DNA of 27,596 nt. Origin: JANRIC01 sp033765345. GTDB lineage: Bacteria; Bacteroidota; Bacteroidia; Cytophagales; Microscillaceae. Below are positions 23,853-27,596 of this stretch, piece after piece; the first letter of the stretch is position 1; each line of letters opens with the position of its first letter. The position numbers and the translations under genes were made by a program. The notes under the pieces are model-generated. The model made no database searches. It saw only the letters and a list, made by a program, of their open reading frames with translations, and was not told the origin of the DNA. The stretch is taken from assembly GCA_033765345.1 (NCBI GenBank), contig JANRIC010000146.1, positions 1-27,596 of the forward strand, in the 5' to 3' direction.

Positions 23853-25508
23853 ATGCTACCCAAAATCAACCCTACAAAAACCCAGGCCTGGCAGAATTTA
23901 GAGGTTCATTTCAAACTCATGAATGAGGTACAAATGACCGATTTATTTGCTCAGGATGCACGACGCTTTGAAAAATTCTCCGTCAGATTTGAAAATATTC
24001 TCTTAGATTATTCCAAAAATATTATTTCGGAAGAAACTCTGGCACTTTTGCGCGAACTGGCTTACGAATGCGAACTTAAGGCAGCTATGCAAGCCATGCA
24101 AGGCGGCGAAAAAATCAATGAAACCGAAGACCGTGCCGTATTGCACATTGCCCTGCGTAATCGCTCCAATACCCCAATTTTGGTAGAAGGCCAGGATGTA
24201 ATGCCCGAAGTCAATGAAGTGCTGGCACAGATGAAAAACTTTTCTGATAAAATCATCTCCGGCGATTGGAAAGGCTATACCGGGCAAAGCGTCAGTGATG
24301 TGGTAAATATCGGTATCGGAGGCTCTGACCTGGGTCCTTTGATGGTGACAGAAGCCTTAAAAGCTTATCAAAAACCGCATATTCGTGTACATTTTGTATC
24401 GAATGTGGATGGTACACACATGGCTGAAACGCTCAAAAAACTCAAGCCTGAAACAACCCTGTTTATCATCGCTTCCAAAACATTTACGACTCAAGAGACG
24501 ATGACCAATGCCGAAACGGCTAAAAACTGGTTTCTGAATTCCGCCAGAGACGCAGAACACATCAAAAAGCATTTTGTAGCCCTTTCTACCAATCGGCAAG
24601 GTGTAGAAGCTTTTGGGATTGACCCTGTGAATATGTTCCGCTTTTGGGATTGGGTCGGGGGGCGATATTCACTTTGCTCTGCCATTGGTTTGCCGATTGC
24701 CTGTAGTCTCGGATTTGAAGTTTTTGAAGAATTACTCGAAGGCGCACACGCCATGGACAAGCATTTCCTGGAAAGCGAATTTGAAAAAAATCTCCCTGTA
24801 ATTCTTGCTTTGATTGGAATTTGGTACAATAACTTTTTTGGTGCCGAATCGGAGGCTATCCTGCCTTATGACCAATACCTACACCGCTTTGCAGCCTATT
24901 TCCAGCAAGGCAATATGGAAAGCAATGGCAAATGCGTAGACCGCAACGGCGAAGCTATTGACTATCAAAGTGGCCCGATCATTTGGGGCGAACCAGGCAC
25001 CAACGGACAACACGCCTTTTACCAACTCATCCATCAGGGTACCAAATTGATCCCCTGCGATTTTATCGCACCTGCCCTCAGTCACAATCCTATCGGTGAC
25101 CACCACGTGAAGTTACTTTCTAATTTCTTTGCACAGACCGAAGCATTGATGAAGGGCAAAAGTGAAGCTGAAGTAGTAGCCGAATTTCAGGCTGCTGGTA
25201 CACATGAAGAAGAAATTGAAAAACTCAAAAATTTCAAGGTTTTCAGCGGAAACAAACCTACAAATTCTATTTTGGTCAAAAAAATAGACCCACGCACGCT
25301 AGGAAGCCTCATAGCCTTGTATGAACACAAAATTTTTGTACAGGGTGTTTTATGGAATGTATTCAGTTTTGATCAGTGGGGCGTAGAACTGGGCAAGCAA
25401 CTCGCCAAAAAAATTCTTCCCGAACTGGAAAACGAAGCAATCATCAGCAGCCACGATGCCTCTACCAATGGATTGATCAATGCTTTTAAGGAAATGAGGA
25501 AAGGGTAG
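23853..25508 (+). CDS. pgi: glucose-6-phosphate isomerase
   Basis: The glycolytic and gluconeogenic enzyme that interconverts glucose 6-phosphate and fructose 6-phosphate in the cytoplasm. At 551 residues it has the length of the large bacterial/eukaryotic-type isomerases. Signatures include NIGIGGSDLGP (about 152-162), the phosphate-binding SKTFTTQETMTNA, FWDWVGGRYSL, GTNGQHAFYQLIHQGT and the C-terminal FDQWGVELGKQLA, whose lysine is catalytic. No other glycolytic gene is adjacent. Two very small coiled-coil genes follow closely (5 nt and then 13 nt) and may ride on its transcript. Confidence 0.97.
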   Translation: MLPKINPTKTQAWQNLEVHFKLMNEVQMTDLFAQDARRFEKFSVRFENILLDYSKNIISEETLALLRELAYECELKAAMQAMQGGEKINETEDRAVLHIALRNRSNTPILVEGQDVMPEVNEVLAQMKNFSDKIISGDWKGYTGQSVSDVVNIGIGGSDLGPLMVTEALKAYQKPHIRVHFVSNVDGTHMAETLKKLKPETTLFIIASKTFTTQETMTNAETAKNWFLNSARDAEHIKKHFVALSTNRQGVEAFGIDPVNMFRFWDWVGGRYSLCSAIGLPIACSLGFEVFEELLEGAHAMDKHFLESEFEKNLPVILALIGIWYNNFFGAESEAILPYDQYLHRFAAYFQQGNMESNGKCVDRNGEAIDYQSGPIIWGEPGTNGQHAFYQLIHQGTKLIPCDFIAPALSHNPIGDHHVKLLSNFFAQTEALMKGKSEAEVVAEFQAAGTHEEEIEKLKNFKVFSGNKPTNSILVKKIDPRTLGSLIALYEHKIFVQGVLWNVFSFDQWGVELGKQLAKKILPELENEAIISSHDASTNGLINAFKEMRKG

Positions 25509-25513
25509 GTTGG

Positions 25514-25741
25514 ATGGAAAATAAAATAAAGAAATTTCAGGATTTGGTTCAGCGAAAAAAAGATTTGGTAGAAAAGCTTGGTTCTTTGCTTGAAAAAGAA
25601 ATTGATATACAATTTGAAATTTTTGTCAGAAATGCTGAACTTGAGGTATATCAACAAGAGTATTATAATCTAAAGAGTTTGATTAGCCAGATAATGACTG
25701 GATTGGAACAACTAGATTTCGAGATTGATAATTTATCTTAA
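25514..25741 (+). CDS. small coiled-coil protein, unknown function
   Basis: A charged, helical protein of 75 residues with heptad-like spacing of Leu/Ile (FQDLVQRKKDLVEKLGSLLEK) and no signal, membrane or enzyme motif. It starts 5 nt after the pgi stop codon, which supports translation as part of that transcript. Its N-terminus (MENKIKKFQDLVQRKKDL) resembles that of the truncated small protein at the right edge of the window (MEKLIEELVNLVNKKEKL), so the two may be paralogues. I do not recognise the family. Confidence 0.6.
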   Translation: MENKIKKFQDLVQRKKDLVEKLGSLLEKEIDIQFEIFVRNAELEVYQQEYYNLKSLISQIMTGLEQLDFEIDNLS

Positions 25742-25754
25742 TAATTTTACATCT

Positions 25755-25934
25755 ATGGAACAAGAAATAAATGATTTTAAGTTGGGAGATTTAGGAAAAA
25801 AAATCAGTGATTTAAAAAAAGAAGCTTTGGAGACTTTGGAAATTGCTCAAGCACTCAAAAAAGATCACGATGAGTTTCTCAAGGAAATTAAAGCCGGAAA
25901 GTACAAACAAGAAAAGAGGGAAGATGAATCCTAA
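25755..25934 (+). CDS. very small charged helical protein, unknown function
   Basis: A protein of 59 residues, from MEQEINDFKLGDLGKKISDL to a Lys/Glu-rich end. The frame is open up to an earlier ATG at 25725 that overlaps the preceding gene by 17 nt. I prefer 25755 because it removes that overlap and leaves a normal 13-nt gap. It is predicted to be almost wholly alpha-helical, without hydrophobic segments. It may form a pair with the preceding small protein. The reading frame is plausible from its amino-acid make-up and position, but no family is recognised. Confidence 0.5.
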   Translation: MEQEINDFKLGDLGKKISDLKKEALETLEIAQALKKDHDEFLKEIKAGKYKQEKREDES

Positions 25935-26013
25935 AACACTGCAAATTCGTTTTTGAGTTATGATTTTCTCTGAAAAAAAAATTAATTTGCACCATATTAT
26001 TAAGACATAAAAA

Positions 26014-26763
26014 ATGATCCTACTTTTGTTCATATCTTTGGTGTTGATGGGGGTGATGTTTGTACTTTTTTACTCCTTTTCGGCTACTTTACTTAAGTGG
26101 ATTCCCAGCAACCGTTATGCACGCCCTCAAGATAGTGGCGTAGAAATCTGGGTCATTTCCAATGGGCCTCATAGCGATCTTGTACTGCCGATCCGCAGTG
26201 CTGAAATTGACTGGACAGAGTTTATCGATGTAAATACCTTCAAACCCAGCCGAGTAAATTATATTGCTTTCGGCTGGGGCGATCGGGGTTTTTACCTGGA
26301 TACCCCTACCTGGGCAGAGCTTAAGCCCAAAACAGCCTTCAAGGCACTTTTCAAACTCAGCAGCACCACGATGCAAGTGGTGCTTTATGACGAAGTACCG
26401 AAGCACCATAAATTTGTAAAAGCACTGAAAATTACCCCCACACAGTACCAAAATGTAATCCGATACATCAAAGACAGCTTCCGATACACCGAAAAAGGAG
26501 AACTGTTGCATATCAACTTTGCCGGATTGCCAGCTTACGAAGCCTTAAATTATAACTTCTATGAGGCAGAAGGCAAGTACCATTTCCTCAAAACCTGTAA
26601 TTGCTGGGTCAATAACGCCCTCAAAGAAGCCGAAGTAGGTACGGCTACTTGGGCACCTTTCTCGAAGGCTATTTTTCATCAATTGGATAAGTTTTACCCA
26701 GAGTCGCATACACAAACTGCTTTATCAGAAATGATGGAGGAAAAAAGAGAATCTCTGGGGTAG
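26014..26763 (+). CDS. DUF2459 / TIGR02117-family protein
   Basis: A protein of 249 residues with an N-terminal membrane anchor or signal (about 1-23) and a DUF2459 domain. Conserved features are the HTD-like segment NGPHSDLVLPI (His53), YIAFGWGDRGFYLDTPTW, and a C-terminal TCNCWVNNAL with Cys195 and Cys197. The separated His and Cys motifs suggest a cysteine-hydrolase-like active site in permuted order (His first), but this is inference because the family has no assigned function that I know. It probably acts in the periplasm or on the outer face of the inner membrane. It stands alone, followed by a weak hairpin. Confidence 0.85.
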   Translation: MILLLFISLVLMGVMFVLFYSFSATLLKWIPSNRYARPQDSGVEIWVISNGPHSDLVLPIRSAEIDWTEFIDVNTFKPSRVNYIAFGWGDRGFYLDTPTWAELKPKTAFKALFKLSSTTMQVVLYDEVPKHHKFVKALKITPTQYQNVIRYIKDSFRYTEKGELLHINFAGLPAYEALNYNFYEAEGKYHFLKTCNCWVNNALKEAEVGTATWAPFSKAIFHQLDKFYPESHTQTALSEMMEEKRESLG

Positions 26764-26789
26764 TGTTTGGTCAATAGACGATTTCTTAT

Positions 26790-26810
26790 GGGGCATTAAT
26801 TTTATGCCCT
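26790..26810 (+). terminator. weak hairpin after the DUF2459 gene
   Basis: GGGCAT (26791-26796) pairs with ATGCCC (26804-26809) around TAATTTT, with a possible extra G-T pair outside. The following sequence (TTGTTACC) is only moderately T-rich. It lies 27 nt after the DUF2459 stop codon and could end that transcript. Confidence 0.35.
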
Positions 26811-26828
26811 TGTTACCTATCCCAAACG

Positions 26829-27077
26829 ATGCTTTACAATATTGGAAGAAATAACATGATGATAAAGATCAGAAGCAAACAGTTCACTCTATTGATTGAA
26901 GACATAGATGACTATTCAAATTTTCTATTTCGCTTCAAAGAAGACGACTTACCTACAAAAAACCAAAGATATTTAGATGCCTCTCAATTAAAAAATGGAA
27001 AATACTATGTTTATTACAAATCACTAGGTCTAACGAATGTTTATGAAATAGGGATTATATTGGAAGATTCTGATTAG
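26829..27077 (+). CDS. hypothetical protein, 82 residues
   Basis: An unrecognised small soluble protein. The frame starts at 26829, but in-frame ATGs at 26856 and 26859 (giving MMIKIRSKQFTLLIEDIDDY or one residue less) may be the true start. The composition, with alternating hydrophobic and charged residues and aromatic positions (KYYVYYKSLGLTNVYEIG), looks like a small beta-rich domain rather than chance. No signal or membrane segment is present. A good hairpin terminator follows after about 70 nt, which supports a transcribed unit. Confidence 0.5.
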   Translation: MLYNIGRNNMMIKIRSKQFTLLIEDIDDYSNFLFRFKEDDLPTKNQRYLDASQLKNGKYYVYYKSLGLTNVYEIGIILEDSD

Positions 27078-27148
27078 AACTCAGGACGTTCTCTCCACGA
27101 AAGCCTAAGATAAAATATTCTTTGCGAAATAGCCAGATTTTTATGTGA

Positions 27149-27190
27149 AAACCCGAAAGCCTCTGGATGCAGACTTTCGGGTTTATTTTT
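27149..27190 (+). terminator. intrinsic terminator after the 82-residue gene
   Basis: The arms AAACCCGAAAG (27149-27159) and CTTTCGGGTTT (27174-27184) are perfectly complementary around a 14-nt loop, and ATTTTTT follows on the plus strand. Confidence 0.75.
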
Positions 27191-27200
27191 TACCTCTCAG

Positions 27201-27241
27201 CAGCCTACGGCCTTTGCCTTCGGCAGAAAGCGGACGCTTTC
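27201..27241. repeat. short GC-richer palindromic element (REP-like)
   Basis: Two small palindromes stand head to tail: TGCC-TTC-GGCA (27215-27225) and GAAAGCG-GA-CGCTTTC (27226-27241). The segment is markedly richer in G and C than its surroundings and carries no gene. It resembles an intergenic repeat of the REP/BIME kind, but no second copy exists in the window, so the call rests on structure alone. Confidence 0.35.
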
Positions 27242-27276
27242 AGGAATACTTGGCAGCCAGATTAGGGGTTATCCAA

Positions 27277-27310
27277 TTGTCATAAATATCAAGGATGTTT
27301 ATTATATTTG
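27277..27310 (+). promoter_or_regulatory. predicted promoter of the last small gene
   Basis: TTG (27277-27279) and TATATTTG (27303-27310), an exact TAnnTTTG, are separated by 23 nt. Transcription would begin near 27316, giving a leader of about 20 nt. The box is followed by C (TTTGC) as at other candidate sites here. Confidence 0.48.
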
Positions 27311-27335
27311 CATAAGTGCTCTTCATATCAAATCT

Positions 27336-27596
27336 ATGATGGAAAAACTCATCGAGGAACTTGTAAACCTCGTAAATAAAAAGGAAAAACTACTTCAAAA
27401 TTTATTTGTTATCAAGTTTTGGGAATTGGAGATGCAGCAAAGATTGGCCGAAATTGGTATTTCTATCAAAGATTTTGATTTACCTTTTGAAGAATTACCG
27501 GAGTTTGAATCCTCTCAGCAACTATTTCATGAAGAGCTTTCCAAAGCTCAAACCGAAATTTTGAGGATAGAAACCCAGATTTTTATAGTTGATCTG
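27336..27596 (+). CDS. small helical protein, incomplete at the window edge
   Basis: An open frame from ATG 27336 (or 27339) that runs off the right end after 87 codons without a stop. The visible part is strongly helical and acidic: MEKLIEELVNLVNKKEKLLQ, later FEELPEFESSQQLFHEELSK, and a second heptad-like helix AQTEILRIETQIF. It looks like a helical hairpin. Its first 30 residues resemble the 75-residue protein at 25514, suggesting a local paralogous pair. A good -7 box directly upstream supports expression. The family is not recognised. Confidence 0.55.
   Translation, partial: MMEKLIEELVNLVNKKEKLLQNLFVIKFWELEMQQRLAEIGISIKDFDLPFEELPEFESSQQLFHEELSKAQTEILRIETQIFIVDL

Overview
The window looks like a chromosomal segment of a Bacteroidota bacterium, most likely a Cytophagales-type organism. 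The evidence is a type IX secretion (Por) C-terminal sorting domain on a large kelch protein, a two-component-regulator-style propeller/Y_Y_Y sensor, menaquinone biosynthesis (MenD), no Shine-Dalgarno-rich starts, AT-rich intergenic DNA and several sites close to the Bacteroidota -7 promoter box TAnnTTTG. No rRNA, tRNA, CRISPR array, insertion sequence or phage gene was recognised.

Layout. 1-3855 (minus strand): menD, a Sir2-family NAD-dependent deacylase and an XRE/S24 LexA-like repressor whose promoter carries a perfect 10-bp inverted repeat. 4110-9174: a signalling block with a SiaB-like kinase, a SiaC-like (DUF1987) phosphoprotein with threonine at residue 68, and a coiled-coil membrane protein on the plus strand. 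These run tail-to-tail, one base apart, into a 1172-residue minus-strand receptor with propeller, Y_Y_Y, transmembrane, coiled-coil and SpoIIE/PP2C phosphatase domains. 9218-14200 (minus): a membrane-anchored pentapeptide-repeat protein, then an apparent operon of exported esterase, two paralogous SGNH proteins and an MBOAT acyltransferase, which suggests O-acylation of a surface polysaccharide.

14311-16056 (plus): three tandem paralogous PspB-like small membrane proteins followed by an Hsp20 chaperone, probably an envelope or protein stress group, ended by a strong hairpin terminator. 16126-18506 (minus): dtd and an LRR-BRCT-LRR protein separated by 5 nt. 18507-19145 is a non-coding stretch with inverted repeats. 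19146-22874 is a secreted double-kelch/Ig-like T9SS cargo. 22922-23704 (minus) is a cyclophilin lipoprotein. From 23853 to the end (plus): pgi, two very small coiled-coil proteins, a DUF2459 protein, a hypothetical protein, a small GC-richer palindromic element, and a second helical small protein that runs off the window.

The most interesting system is the SiaABC-like partner-switching module. It has kinase, phosphoprotein substrate and phosphatase, but no adjacent diguanylate cyclase (the Pseudomonas output SiaD). A coiled-coil membrane protein sits where an effector might be expected, and the phosphatase is fused to a large periplasmic sensor. The triplicated PspB-like/Hsp20 cluster and the LRR-BRCT-LRR protein are further points worth checking.
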